A stretch of 64,000 nt of DNA. It comes from Lacrimispora sinapis. Lineage in GTDB: Bacteria > Bacillota > Clostridia > Lachnospirales > Lachnospiraceae. The stretch is from the NCBI RefSeq assembly GCF_043633585.1, contig NZ_CP141832.1:3224001-3288000 (forward strand). Direction: 5' to 3'. Numbering within the stretch: position 1 is the first letter of the stretch; each line of letters begins with the position of its first letter. Both the position numbers and the translations under genes were made by a program. Below the pieces are notes generated by a model. The model was not told where the DNA came from, did not search any database, and was given only the letters and a program-made list of their open reading frames with translations. Of the stretch, positions 42,421-51,934 are shown in pieces.

Positions 42421-44194
42421 AAAAGGAACCATCCGCAGACTTCTGCCCTATTTTAGAGGAATGGAATTAAAGATGGCATTTATCATAACTGCTTCCATAC
42501 TAAGCTCTGCTTTCTTTATTGCCAGCCCCTTCTTTTTAGGAAAAGCGCTGGACCAGCTGGCGGAAGGAATTCAAACGGCTGTGACCCAGGGAACCCGTTT
42601 TCAGGTAAACTGGCAGACCATGGGAAATATTTTTTCCATCCTTCTTTCCCTCTATGTTTTAAGCTTTATCTGCAATTATTTTGCCAGCTATATGATGGCA
42701 GCCGTTACGGAAACTGTGACCTTAAATATGCGTAAGTCCCTGATGGAAAAACTGAATCGTCTTCCTCTCCGCTTTTTCGATGGGACGGAGCGGGGAGATA
42801 TTTTGAGCCGTGCCACCAATGATGTGGAAAAGGTGGCGGATGCTTTAAGAGAAGGCTTTAACCGTCTGATCGGCTGTATCATCTCCATCATCGGTGCAGT
42901 AACCATGATGCTTGTCATCAGTCCGGCCCTGACCTTGATCTCCTTCCTTACCCTGGGAACGGCGACCGTCCTGACCATACTGATTTCCAAAAAATCCAGG
43001 AATTACTTTTTCAAATACCAGACTTCCCTCGGAGAATTGAATGCCAGCATCGAGGAAGCCTTTACCGGGCAGCTGGTGATCAAAGCGTTTAACCAGGAGG
43101 AAAATTCCTTAAAAAAATTCAGGGAAATTAATGACGATTTATATCGGCACAGCAGCGCTTCCCAGATCGCCCAGTTTATCGTGTCTCCCTGTGTACGGAT
43201 GATCAACAACTTCGGATATATCATGATTGCAGTTTTAAGTGTAATTTCCATCATACAGGGACGGCTTACCATCGGAATCGTTCAGGCTTTTATCCAGTAT
43301 TCGGATAAGGCTTCCGAACCGGTCATCGAATGCTCCCAAATCATCAGCTCCATGCAGTCCGCCTTTGCCTCTTCCGCAAGATTCTTTCAGATCATGGATG
43401 AAATGGATGAGGTTCCGGATCAGGTTCACGGAGAGGTTCTGCCAGAGACCAAAGGAAACGTTCGGTTTGAGCATGTACGGTTCGGTTACAGCGACGATCA
43501 CATTTTAATGAATGATATCAACATCAACATCAATGCCGGAGAACGGATCGCCATCGTTGGCCCTACGGGAGCGGGAAAAACTACCTTAGTCAATCTTCTG
43601 ATGCGCTTTTATGAAATACAGGGCGGGTCCATCAAGATCGACGGCATAGATATTAAATCCATGTCCCGGGCGGAGCTCCGAAGCAAATTTGCCATGGTGC
43701 TGCAGGATACCTGGCTTTTTGGAGGGACCATAAAGGACAACATTGCATACAGCAACTTCCATGCAAAGGATGAGGAGATCATAGAAGCCGCAAAATCTGC
43801 GAGAGTGGACCACTTTATCCGCACTCTGCCCCAAGGTTACCAGACCATTCTGGACGAAGACGGTTCTAACATATCTCAGGGACAGAAGCAGCTTCTGACC
43901 ATTGCCCGAGCCATTCTGGCTGATCCTGCCATCTTGATCCTTGATGAAGCCACTTCCAGCGTGGACACCCGGACCGAAGCCGAGATCCAAAAGGCCATGA
44001 ACAACTTAATGAAGGGGCGGACCAGTTTTATCATCGCCCATAAATTATCTACCATAAAGGATGCGGACCTGATCCTTGTGATGGATCACGGTACCATCAT
44101 CGAACAGGGGACCCATGAACAGCTTCTGGAAGAAAAAGGATTTTACGAAAAGCTTTACAACAGCCAGTTTGCTGATGGGGCTTCTTCGACATAG
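42407..44194 (+). CDS. ABC multidrug exporter half-transporter, subunit 2
   Basis: The 595-residue partner half-transporter. Six helices, then Walker A GPTGAGKTT (about 387-395), signature ISQGQKQL in place of LSGGQ, and a complete Walker B ILILDEATSSVD. The altered signature belongs to the same degenerate site as the Asp in subunit 1, so each protein supplies one half of one active and one silent site. It has a larger loop between the first two helices (EGIQTAVTQGTRFQVNW). The operon ends with a strong terminator. Confidence 0.94.
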   Translation: MNKRKKGTIRRLLPYFRGMELKMAFIITASILSSAFFIASPFFLGKALDQLAEGIQTAVTQGTRFQVNWQTMGNIFSILLSLYVLSFICNYFASYMMAAVTETVTLNMRKSLMEKLNRLPLRFFDGTERGDILSRATNDVEKVADALREGFNRLIGCIISIIGAVTMMLVISPALTLISFLTLGTATVLTILISKKSRNYFFKYQTSLGELNASIEEAFTGQLVIKAFNQEENSLKKFREINDDLYRHSSASQIAQFIVSPCVRMINNFGYIMIAVLSVISIIQGRLTIGIVQAFIQYSDKASEPVIECSQIISSMQSAFASSARFFQIMDEMDEVPDQVHGEVLPETKGNVRFEHVRFGYSDDHILMNDINININAGERIAIVGPTGAGKTTLVNLLMRFYEIQGGSIKIDGIDIKSMSRAELRSKFAMVLQDTWLFGGTIKDNIAYSNFHAKDEEIIEAAKSARVDHFIRTLPQGYQTILDEDGSNISQGQKQLLTIARAILADPAILILDEATSSVDTRTEAEIQKAMNNLMKGRTSFIIAHKLSTIKDADLILVMDHGTIIEQGTHEQLLEEKGFYEKLYNSQFADGASST

Positions 44195-44212
44195 GTACAA
44201 TCAATATGCTGT

Positions 44213-44263
44213 AAAAAGAGTAACTGCCTGCGGGTCGCACACCTGCGGGCAGTTACTCTTTTT
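44213..44263. terminator. Bidirectional terminator
   Basis: A perfect 16-bp stem (AAAAAGAGTAACTGCC and complement) with an inner TGCGGGT/CACCTGCG loop and T-run. It separates the ABC exporter from the converging GH43 gene. Confidence 0.93.
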
Positions 44264-44279
44264 ATATTGGAATGGCCGG

Positions 44280-45914
44280 TCAGACAGGAAGCGTTTGATA
44301 TTCAAAAAAATCGAAATCTGCATAATGCTCATGTCTGACGCGGTCTGCACAGGTCAGTCCCACCATTGTACCGGTAAATTCTCCATAATGGCAATACTCA
44401 TCGGAAAACCGGGTGGTGTCAAAAATTCTTCCGATTCTCTTATATTCCATCCCATCATAGCTCCAGGAAAAATAAGATTCTCTTCCATTGATTTCAAGGC
44501 GCAGCCAGACGGGAACGTCCTTTACCGGAATCCTGGTATTTAAAAATTCCGTTTTTTCGCCATTTTCCAGATGGATCACGGATAAAGCACTGTGGTTTAA
44601 TGTTTCACTGTAATACTTGCGGAGATTGATATAGTTCATGTTATCATAATAAAGAATCAGTCCTGCACTGTGCTGATGCACCAGGGGAACAAATTCCATT
44701 TTAGTCGTGATCCTTGCGTGTACAGAGGTAAGCTTTCTGGCAAGAATACTGACTCGATTCAAAGAGGTCCTGGATTCCTGCCCCCGGATTCTTACATACC
44801 CTTTTCTTACGTGAACATCCGCAAAGCGCTCCGGCATGATGCGGGGGGCGTAGTATTGTATTCCCAACTGCCCGCTGTCAAAATCATCCCGCTCCGGAAG
44901 CTGCGGAAAACGGGTCTTTGGCAGACCACTCTCCTCCGTTTCAAGCCTGGCCAGATTGCCGCCGCCTTTCATGCGCAGCCAGCCCTCCTTTGTCCACTCC
45001 ATCTTCTGGATGGAAGTTTCCCGGCCTAAGGTACAGCGAAGCTCGGGCACAAAGGGTCTGGCGCATAAGTGCACCAGATAAGCCTCTCCTGTCTGGGTTT
45101 CTATTAAACTCCCGTGACCGGACTTTTGAAGAATCGAATCGGGATTATAGTACTCCGGCTTCAAATGATCGGGATTATGCCGCTCGTTGGAATTGCCTGG
45201 TGCCGATGTGACAATGGGGTTTCCCGGGTCCGCTTCATAAGGACCGAAGACCGATTGAGACCTCCCCATGGTCACACAGTGGTTATATCCGGTTCCTCCC
45301 TCCGCACACATGAGATAATAATATTTCCCCCGGCGGTACAGATGAGGTGCTTCGATACACCCTCTGTCCGTTCCCCCGTTGTAAATCCGTTTGGGAAATC
45401 CCACGATCTTCTTTTCCTGCGGACTATATTCCACCATACAGATCGCCCCGGGCTTTTCATATCCTTCCCGGGTCTCCCATTCCAGAGAAACAATGTATTT
45501 TTTTCCGTCATCGTCGTGAAAAATGGAGGCATCGAACCCGGAGGAATGAATGTAGACCGGCTCGCTCCATGGCCCTTTGATATCCTTTGCGGTAATCAGA
45601 AAGTTGTCTACGTCAAAATATCTGGCATTCATGGAGTTCATCACACCATAAACCACATAGAACAAATCCTCTTCCTCACACCAGGAAAGACACGGTGCCC
45701 AGATTCCCTTGGAAGAGGGGAGTTTTTTTAGATCCACCGCCGTATCATCAGTCAGCACATGGGTGTAAAGTTCCCAATGCTTTAAATCCTTTGAATGATA
45801 AACCGGAATTCCGGGAAGCCATTCAAAGCTGGATACTGCCAGATAATAATCTTCCCCCTTTCTGCATATACAGGGATCTGGATTAAAACCGGGCAAAATC
45901 GGATTTTTTATCAT
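44280..45914 (-). CDS. Glycoside hydrolase family 43 (beta-xylosidase / arabinofuranosidase)
   Basis: A 544-residue cytosolic GH43 enzyme without signal peptide. The five-blade propeller carries the base Asp in LPGFNPDPCICRKGEDYYL (residue 13), the pKa-modulating Asp in SSGFDASIFHDDDGKKYI (about 128) and the acid Glu in DRGCIEAPHLYRRGKYYY (about 190). The C-terminal 200 residues form the accessory beta-sandwich seen in XynB-type members. It should release xylose or arabinose from imported oligosaccharides. The ribosome site lies inside the end of the GH42 gene. Confidence 0.92.
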   Translation of the reverse strand: MIKNPILPGFNPDPCICRKGEDYYLAVSSFEWLPGIPVYHSKDLKHWELYTHVLTDDTAVDLKKLPSSKGIWAPCLSWCEEEDLFYVVYGVMNSMNARYFDVDNFLITAKDIKGPWSEPVYIHSSGFDASIFHDDDGKKYIVSLEWETREGYEKPGAICMVEYSPQEKKIVGFPKRIYNGGTDRGCIEAPHLYRRGKYYYLMCAEGGTGYNHCVTMGRSQSVFGPYEADPGNPIVTSAPGNSNERHNPDHLKPEYYNPDSILQKSGHGSLIETQTGEAYLVHLCARPFVPELRCTLGRETSIQKMEWTKEGWLRMKGGGNLARLETEESGLPKTRFPQLPERDDFDSGQLGIQYYAPRIMPERFADVHVRKGYVRIRGQESRTSLNRVSILARKLTSVHARITTKMEFVPLVHQHSAGLILYYDNMNYINLRKYYSETLNHSALSVIHLENGEKTEFLNTRIPVKDVPVWLRLEINGRESYFSWSYDGMEYKRIGRIFDTTRFSDEYCHYGEFTGTMVGLTCADRVRHEHYADFDFFEYQTLPV

Positions 45915-45917
45915 TTT

Positions 45918-47921
45918 TCATTCCTCCATTTCCTTTAGTACAGCCACTCCCCACTCCTCCAGACGGATCTTTTCTCCCCGGGCATAGACATTCTCCGTCA
46001 GCAATTCCTCTCCTTTTTTGCAGGGGCAGGAAAATTCCTTTGGCTGGCTGCTGTAATTCAGCCAGTATTGAAGCTTATCTCCGGCTTGATTGATTCCACT
46101 TCGTACAATTACCGGCCATGTTATGCCGCTAAGAGTTATGCCGGCATCCAATGCAGCTTCCTTTAAAACCTTTTTTAAAACTTCCTTGCCCGCAAGACAG
46201 CCCAGATAGTAGCCCATACCTTTTCCCGCCCTGTTTTTTGTGATTCCGGCATAAGCCTTCCAGTATTTATGCTGATAGGAACCGAGAACCTGGGCATCCC
46301 CGACACATAAAAGCTCAGCCAGACCGGTAACCGGCTCCCCAAGAAGAGACACCTTATCCGGTTGTGTATACTGCTGATAATACATTCCAAAAACAGAGTT
46401 TAACAGATGGGGAAGCCGGTCCGGGTAGACACTTAATTGCTCATTGGCTGCAAAGGACTTAAAGGTGCTGAACAGCACCCCTCCCTCCAGGACGAACTGT
46501 TCCAGCCTTTTAATATCCGCTTCGCTGATGCTATACAAGGCTGGTGTAAGAATCATCTTGTATCTGGAAGGCTCCAGTGCATGGATATCCACCACATCAC
46601 ATTCCAGATTCAATTCGTATAAGCTGTCATAGAGATAGCGGACCACGTCATTATAGCTGATCTTTTTATCAATGGGGAACCATTGCAGCGCCGTCAGAGA
46701 ACGGTTGTCTATGACAAGAGCGATTTCATTTTGCTTGGACAGACAAAGCCGTTCTGCCCCTTTTTTCTTCCACTCCTGTCCAAACTGTTTTGCTTCTTCA
46801 TAAACCGGATTGGGTTCCATATCATGGCTCAATAAGCCCTTCCAATAGGTTTCGTACCCGTTGTGAATGGAATGCCAGTTCCAGTAAAGAAGACCTGATG
46901 CGCCGCTTGCCAGATGACTGTATGCATGCAGGCGAAGCTGGCCGGGGTAGGGCGTCCAGTATTTGAACGCCTGGGCCTGACATTCCAAAACCAGATAATT
47001 GTCCGCTTTAAGACTTCGGATGCAGTCCCCTCCAAAGGCGATTTCCGCTCCGGTCAAAGCATCCTGAGTGGGATGGTAGATATCCGTTCCTGCCAGAGTT
47101 ACCGCTTTGGAGGCCTCATAGTGATTGATATCCGGCTGGACTCCGTAGGAATACCCATCCTGTGCAATATCCGCCCCGAATTTCTTCCACTCAAAATCAA
47201 AATTGTGGGTAACGAACTGATCCTCTCTTTTATACTCCGCCAAAATATCCGCCTGCCACTTCAGATAATCTGCTGCAAGGGACCGCTTAAAAGCCTCAAA
47301 CTCACCTGCAAGTCCTCCGTTGATACAGCCCCTCATATCCGGAAAATCCTCCCAGTTTTCAATGGAATTGCTCCAATACGCCAGCCCAAAGGTCTGATTC
47401 AGCGTCTTTGTTGTTTTAAATTTTTCTTTTAAATATTCCAAAAACATCTGCTGCACAAATGAAGAATACGACCCATAATGCTTTGTTTCATTATCCAGCT
47501 GAAATCCTATGACAGCCTTATGCTCTGCCGTATGGCAGAACAGCTTACGGATCATGGCTTCTGCACAGGCACGAAATGTCGGATTCACAAGGTCCATCTT
47601 CTGCCTGTGGCCGTACCATGTCCTTCCTTCCTTTGTTTCCACCATTACGGAGGGGTCTTTTTTTACCAGCCAGGAAGGTATGGCATAGGTAGGCGTTCCA
47701 ATTATTACATACATTCTCAACTTTTGAGCTTCCTCCAGCACACGGTCAACGTAGGAAAAGTTATATCTTCCTTCCTCCGGCTCCAAAGTGCTCCAGGTAG
47801 ATTCGGCTATCCTTACCACATTCATACCGGCTTCCTTCATCATGACCAGATCCTTTTTTATCCGGTCACAGGGTAAGTACTCCGGGTAATAGGCCGCTCC
47901 AAATAAAATCTCTTTTCTCAT
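45918..47921 (-). CDS. Beta-galactosidase, GH42
   Basis: A 667-residue GH42 enzyme, intracellular. It begins LFGAAYYPEYLPCDRIKKDL, a GH42 signature. The acid/base Glu is in IGFQLDNETKHYG (about 148), and the nucleophile Glu in YLVLECQAQAFKYW (about 310). The trimerisation domain and C-terminal beta domain follow. GH42 enzymes often act on plant galactans or arabinogalactan pieces instead of lactose. Its ATG overlaps the symporter stop (ATGA). Confidence 0.94.
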   Translation of the reverse strand: MRKEILFGAAYYPEYLPCDRIKKDLVMMKEAGMNVVRIAESTWSTLEPEEGRYNFSYVDRVLEEAQKLRMYVIIGTPTYAIPSWLVKKDPSVMVETKEGRTWYGHRQKMDLVNPTFRACAEAMIRKLFCHTAEHKAVIGFQLDNETKHYGSYSSFVQQMFLEYLKEKFKTTKTLNQTFGLAYWSNSIENWEDFPDMRGCINGGLAGEFEAFKRSLAADYLKWQADILAEYKREDQFVTHNFDFEWKKFGADIAQDGYSYGVQPDINHYEASKAVTLAGTDIYHPTQDALTGAEIAFGGDCIRSLKADNYLVLECQAQAFKYWTPYPGQLRLHAYSHLASGASGLLYWNWHSIHNGYETYWKGLLSHDMEPNPVYEEAKQFGQEWKKKGAERLCLSKQNEIALVIDNRSLTALQWFPIDKKISYNDVVRYLYDSLYELNLECDVVDIHALEPSRYKMILTPALYSISEADIKRLEQFVLEGGVLFSTFKSFAANEQLSVYPDRLPHLLNSVFGMYYQQYTQPDKVSLLGEPVTGLAELLCVGDAQVLGSYQHKYWKAYAGITKNRAGKGMGYYLGCLAGKEVLKKVLKEAALDAGITLSGITWPVIVRSGINQAGDKLQYWLNYSSQPKEFSCPCKKGEELLTENVYARGEKIRLEEWGVAVLKEMEE

Positions 47922-49315
47922 ATATCTCCTTTATGTCTTCCTTCAGCCAGGTCTGCTACAATTGCGTCATAGTACTTATCCAGATCAAAGAATGCCAGGC
48001 ATACCAATGCTACCAACATAGTGATTGCCGGAATCCAGATGAAGGACCATGAAATCGCTTGCAGGGCCTCCTGGCTCTGTACCGCCCTGTCAACAGAAAA
48101 ACCTCCCAGTCCTAAAACTGCGCCTAATGCTGCCGTTCCCACACCGGAACCAACCTTCATGCAAAAGGAGGAGGCTGCATTTCCCATACCGGCTGTGCCA
48201 TATCCGTTCTGCCATTCTCCATAGGTAATGGCATCCTGCAGAAGTCCAAACATGGTAGCTCCGGAGCAGCCAAAGCCAATTCCTTTTATTACAGACATGG
48301 CACACAAAAATGTGAGATTCGTGGATATTCCGGTCAGGCAGAAGCCGATCATGGAAATAAGCATTCCGCATAAAAACAAATTTCGCTTGGAAACCTTTTT
48401 CATAATAAAAGGCGTAATAACCATTGTAATAATCTGCGACATGGATAGAAAGTTGGAAATTGGGGTAAAACTTGCCGCATTCCCTAAATTATACTGGGCA
48501 AAATATACGGCGGAGCCAAAAAATGTGGACATCATAAAGTACATGGAAAACAGACAGATGACAAGGAGGACCCAATACTTGTTCCGAAACAGCCCGGCAA
48601 CTCCCTTTAGAAAGGAAATCTTCTGCTCCTGCCCCTTGCCGCTTCCCTGATTCTCCACCACACGCTCCTTGCATACCAGAAACATGAACATATTCAAGAT
48701 GACAAAAACAATCATAAGCACAACAAAGGTAAGAGTCCAGCCCTTTTGAGAATATACGTCTCCTCCGCCAAATCCAGCGGTCATCTTTAAAACCACCGTA
48801 TTAATGGTCATGGTGCCTGCGGTCGCCAGAAGCATACGGAAATTTCCAAGCAGGCCTCTTTCATATTTATTGGTGGTCATAAGGCCGTTCATGGTGGCAT
48901 ATGGAACGTTGATACCCGTATAAAAGATACTGGACACCAGGTTATAGGTCAGAAAAATATAGGCCAGCTGTGCCTTTCCCACCAAAGCGGAAGGGACGCT
49001 GAACATCAGTACCGTACAGACAGCCAGGGGGACACACAATCTGGCGATCCATGGCCTTGCTTTTCCCCATTTGCTGTGGGTGTGATCAATAATGTATCCC
49101 ATGGACAGATCTGTAAATCCATCCACTATTTTGGAAACCCCAATGATTGCTGCCGCAGCTACTGCACTAACCCCTGCCACATTGGTATAATAAATCAGTA
49201 AAAATGCACTGATGGCAGAATAAACTAAATTTCCTGCGTAATCCCCAAGCCCATATCCCAGACGCTCTATAAAAGAAAGCCTTGCATTGGGTTCCATATT
49301 TGTTTCTGCTCTCAT
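47918..49315 (-). CDS. GPH-family sugar:cation symporter (MelB-like)
   Basis: A 465-residue major-facilitator type transporter with twelve membrane helices. The GPH motifs are LGYGLGDYAGNLVYSAISAF at the start, MGYIIDHTHSKWGKARPWI (about 75-93), with the Asp of the cation site, and NVPYATMNGLMT. It would import an oligosaccharide or glycoside with Na+ or H+ to feed the GH42 and GH43 enzymes. The start at 49315 fits GGAGGAAAATAAA; an ATG five codons earlier overlaps that site. Confidence 0.93.
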   Translation of the reverse strand: MRAETNMEPNARLSFIERLGYGLGDYAGNLVYSAISAFLLIYYTNVAGVSAVAAAAIIGVSKIVDGFTDLSMGYIIDHTHSKWGKARPWIARLCVPLAVCTVLMFSVPSALVGKAQLAYIFLTYNLVSSIFYTGINVPYATMNGLMTTNKYERGLLGNFRMLLATAGTMTINTVVLKMTAGFGGGDVYSQKGWTLTFVVLMIVFVILNMFMFLVCKERVVENQGSGKGQEQKISFLKGVAGLFRNKYWVLLVICLFSMYFMMSTFFGSAVYFAQYNLGNAASFTPISNFLSMSQIITMVITPFIMKKVSKRNLFLCGMLISMIGFCLTGISTNLTFLCAMSVIKGIGFGCSGATMFGLLQDAITYGEWQNGYGTAGMGNAASSFCMKVGSGVGTAALGAVLGLGGFSVDRAVQSQEALQAISWSFIWIPAITMLVALVCLAFFDLDKYYDAIVADLAEGRHKGDI

Positions 49316-49359
49316 TTTATTTTCCTCCATCCCTTACGTTAATAACCGACCCTCTTCTC

Positions 49360-50529
49360 CTACTTTTCCAGAGGAAACCAGTCAAAGGCCACACATCTTC
49401 CCAGGTCCCAGCTGTCCCAGCCAATCCACCCCTTAGAATTTACCGTATCCACCAGCAGCTTATAGCTCCAGTAATAATATCCGGCCCCCTTATTCCAAGC
49501 GGAAAGCTGGGCCTTTGCCACAGCCTGGTAGATTTCTCGTTTCTGCTCCGGGGAAAAGACTTCCTGTTTTACCCCCTCTACCCCATTTAACACCGACTTT
49601 CCCCCTTGGGTATCATGACCGCAAACCAAGGAATTAAAGAGACACCATTCCCCGCAGATCACCGGAAAATACTGCTGCATCTCTTCAACTGGTTTTTCAA
49701 ACTTTTCTTTGATATAGCTTAAATAGCCGTCAATCGTCTGCTCACATCCCTCCATTTCACCCATCATTAAATATTGATGGGTATCCAATACCACATTTTC
49801 ATACCGTTCTTCCTGCATGAAGTCCTTCCAGATATCTATTTCAAACCCATCGTGGATCACCACATATTTTTCTTTTGGAAGGTATTTTCTCAGCCGGTCA
49901 TATGCCTTCAAATAAAAGTCTCTTAAAAATTCTCTGGAAATCCCCCTGCTCCCCTCCGCCATTTTTAAATCCACAGGAGGATACCGCTTCTGAATCTCCA
50001 TCTTGTTCCACATTTTTTCAAGCATAGGTTCATTGATCACTTCAATTCCCCACATCCCTTTCCGGTTTCCATACCGCCTGGCAAGACGCTCCAGTACGCT
50101 TAATACAAACTCCACTTCCTCCGGCTGGCTCGCCCATTTACAGACTCCGCAGATCCCCCCATTATCCGAGCCGTTTTGCCCTCCTGGAGCCGTATGGAGA
50201 TCAATTAAGATGGTAAGTCCATACGTTTCCGCCCAGCCAAAGGCTTTATCAAGCTCCTCGATACAACCTATGAACGGTTCCCTGTCTCCAAAAATAAAAT
50301 AAGGCACCGGTATTCTCACGGAATCAAGTCCCCAGGAACGAATCGTCAGGAAATCCCGTTCTGTGATATACTCACTCCGGTGTAACTTAATTCTTGCTTC
50401 ATATACCTTTCGGTCCAGTTGTCTTGGCAGCCAGTATTCGTCCTCTGCTGTGGTTCCTTCAAATAGTGCCGGATGCATCCATTTCTCCAGAACAAGCCAG
50501 TTTCCTAAATTAACTCCTTTTACCTTCAC
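49360..50529 (-). CDS. Glycoside hydrolase family 5 (exo-beta-glucanase-like)
   Basis: A 389-residue GH5 enzyme without signal peptide. VKGVNLGNWLVLEKWMHPAL at the start resembles fungal exo-1,3-glucanases. ILIDLHTAPGGQNGSDNGG is the conserved loop, the acid/base Glu is in GIEVINEPMLEKM (about 178) and the nucleophile Glu in FPVICGEWCLF (about 295). It probably cleaves short beta-glucosides taken up by the symporter. A GTG start at 50529 has a GGGGAATGCA ribosome site; an ATG at 50562 is a weaker choice. Confidence 0.88.
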   Translation of the reverse strand: MKVKGVNLGNWLVLEKWMHPALFEGTTAEDEYWLPRQLDRKVYEARIKLHRSEYITERDFLTIRSWGLDSVRIPVPYFIFGDREPFIGCIEELDKAFGWAETYGLTILIDLHTAPGGQNGSDNGGICGVCKWASQPEEVEFVLSVLERLARRYGNRKGMWGIEVINEPMLEKMWNKMEIQKRYPPVDLKMAEGSRGISREFLRDFYLKAYDRLRKYLPKEKYVVIHDGFEIDIWKDFMQEERYENVVLDTHQYLMMGEMEGCEQTIDGYLSYIKEKFEKPVEEMQQYFPVICGEWCLFNSLVCGHDTQGGKSVLNGVEGVKQEVFSPEQKREIYQAVAKAQLSAWNKGAGYYYWSYKLLVDTVNSKGWIGWDSWDLGRCVAFDWFPLEK

Positions 50530-50714
50530 TATGCATTCCCCTTTTCTTCTCTTGTGCGGCATGTTCTATAACCTTTTAGCAACCGCAATTGATACTCTCA
50601 TCATACGAAACATCATCAAAAATCTATATTACTTTTCACATATTTTTGATACATTTCTCTGTTTTTTTGGTATATTTATCATATAAGATTATATTCAAAG
50701 AAGGGAGACGCTCT

Positions 50715-51923
50715 ATGAATCAGATGGCATTGATCCAGTATATTTCAAAACAGCTGCACACAAACGTAAGAAAATACAGTCAAAAAAAAGAACTCCTAGG
50801 GGAGTTCTGTGAAAAATATGATTTTATTGATCCGGTATTCTCTCTTTCACCGGAACTTTTGGAAAATATGCTCTCTTTTGATAAAGAGAACTCTCCCACC
50901 TTGTTTTGTGTAAACCAGGACTTAATCTATGCTGTGGTTTCCTGCGGGGCAGTGAGCTTTTTAATCGGACCGGTCCGGCTGGAAGGTCTGATTGATATGA
51001 AGCATGAATTTCCAAACGTTCCCGTGTCAGAATACAATCCTGATTTTATTCCAGCCCTGGACTTTTCTTTCTATTTAAGAGAAATTCTTCTGGTTTACAA
51101 CCTCTTTCATAAGAAAATAAAAAAAGAGCAGGAGGTGATTTTACATAACTGTGTTGACAAATCCTTACACAAACAGATTGAAAAAAATTTTTCCGACATG
51201 GTTTTTGAAACGCAAGAGCATCAAACCAGGCATAATCCTTATGACCAGGAAATTCGTGAACTATCCAGCATTGAGCGTGGAGACATCCGAGGACTGGAGC
51301 AAAGCATCGCAGAAAACTACAACGCCAAGCTGGGCACTCTGGCAAAGGATAAAACCAGGAATTTAAAAAACCTCTGCATTGTGGTCATCGCACTGGCAAG
51401 CCGCGCCGCGATCCGGGGAGGACTCCATCCGGAAATTTCTTTTTCCCTTAGTGACAATTACATACAGAAAATTGAAGAAACCATGGATACCCCTTCCCTG
51501 CTTCATCTCCTCAGAGGTGCAGAATATCATTATACATCCATGGTTCATAATCTTCATCAGATGAAAAAAAATCAGAACCCCGAACAGAATAATCCCAATA
51601 TCAACTTATGCAAGGACTATATCTTCTCTCATTTGCATGACAAAATTACCGTTCAGGATTTGGCAGAGCATCTGCATCTAAATCCCAATTATCTTTCTGA
51701 ATTGTTTAAAAAAAGTGAGGGCATTTCTTTGTATGCCTACATTCTGCAGGAAAAAATAGACCGCACCAAAAATCTTTTAATCTATTCCAGATACTCTTAT
51801 ATCGACATTGCCGCTTATCTGGGCTTTTCCTCACAAAGCCATCTTGGAAAGCAGTTTAAAAAGATGACGGGATACACCCTCAGAAAATACCGGCTTTTGT
51901 TTGGGGTCAAGGAGTTTCAGTAG
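50715..51923 (+). CDS. AraC-family transcriptional regulator
   Basis: A 402-residue regulator. The C-terminal 100 residues hold the two AraC helix-turn-helices (ITVQDLAEHLHLNPNYLSEL, then YIDIAAYLGFSSQSHLGKQF). The N-terminal 290 residues resemble the sensor part of large clostridial AraC proteins but carry no domain I can name. It is divergent from the GH5/GPH/GH42/GH43 operon and likely activates it on a glycan signal. The start at 50715 follows AAGGGAGACG. Confidence 0.88.
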   Translation: MNQMALIQYISKQLHTNVRKYSQKKELLGEFCEKYDFIDPVFSLSPELLENMLSFDKENSPTLFCVNQDLIYAVVSCGAVSFLIGPVRLEGLIDMKHEFPNVPVSEYNPDFIPALDFSFYLREILLVYNLFHKKIKKEQEVILHNCVDKSLHKQIEKNFSDMVFETQEHQTRHNPYDQEIRELSSIERGDIRGLEQSIAENYNAKLGTLAKDKTRNLKNLCIVVIALASRAAIRGGLHPEISFSLSDNYIQKIEETMDTPSLLHLLRGAEYHYTSMVHNLHQMKKNQNPEQNNPNINLCKDYIFSHLHDKITVQDLAEHLHLNPNYLSELFKKSEGISLYAYILQEKIDRTKNLLIYSRYSYIDIAAYLGFSSQSHLGKQFKKMTGYTLRKYRLLFGVKEFQ

Positions 51924-51934
51924 GCGTTGTTCTC

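Noticed and set aside
45114..45731. 205-codon plus-strand frame inside the GH43 gene
   Set aside because: Antisense shadow; the GH43 catalytic residues are on the minus strand.
46914..47432. 172-codon plus-strand frame inside the GH42 gene
   Set aside because: Antisense shadow of the GH42 catalytic domain.
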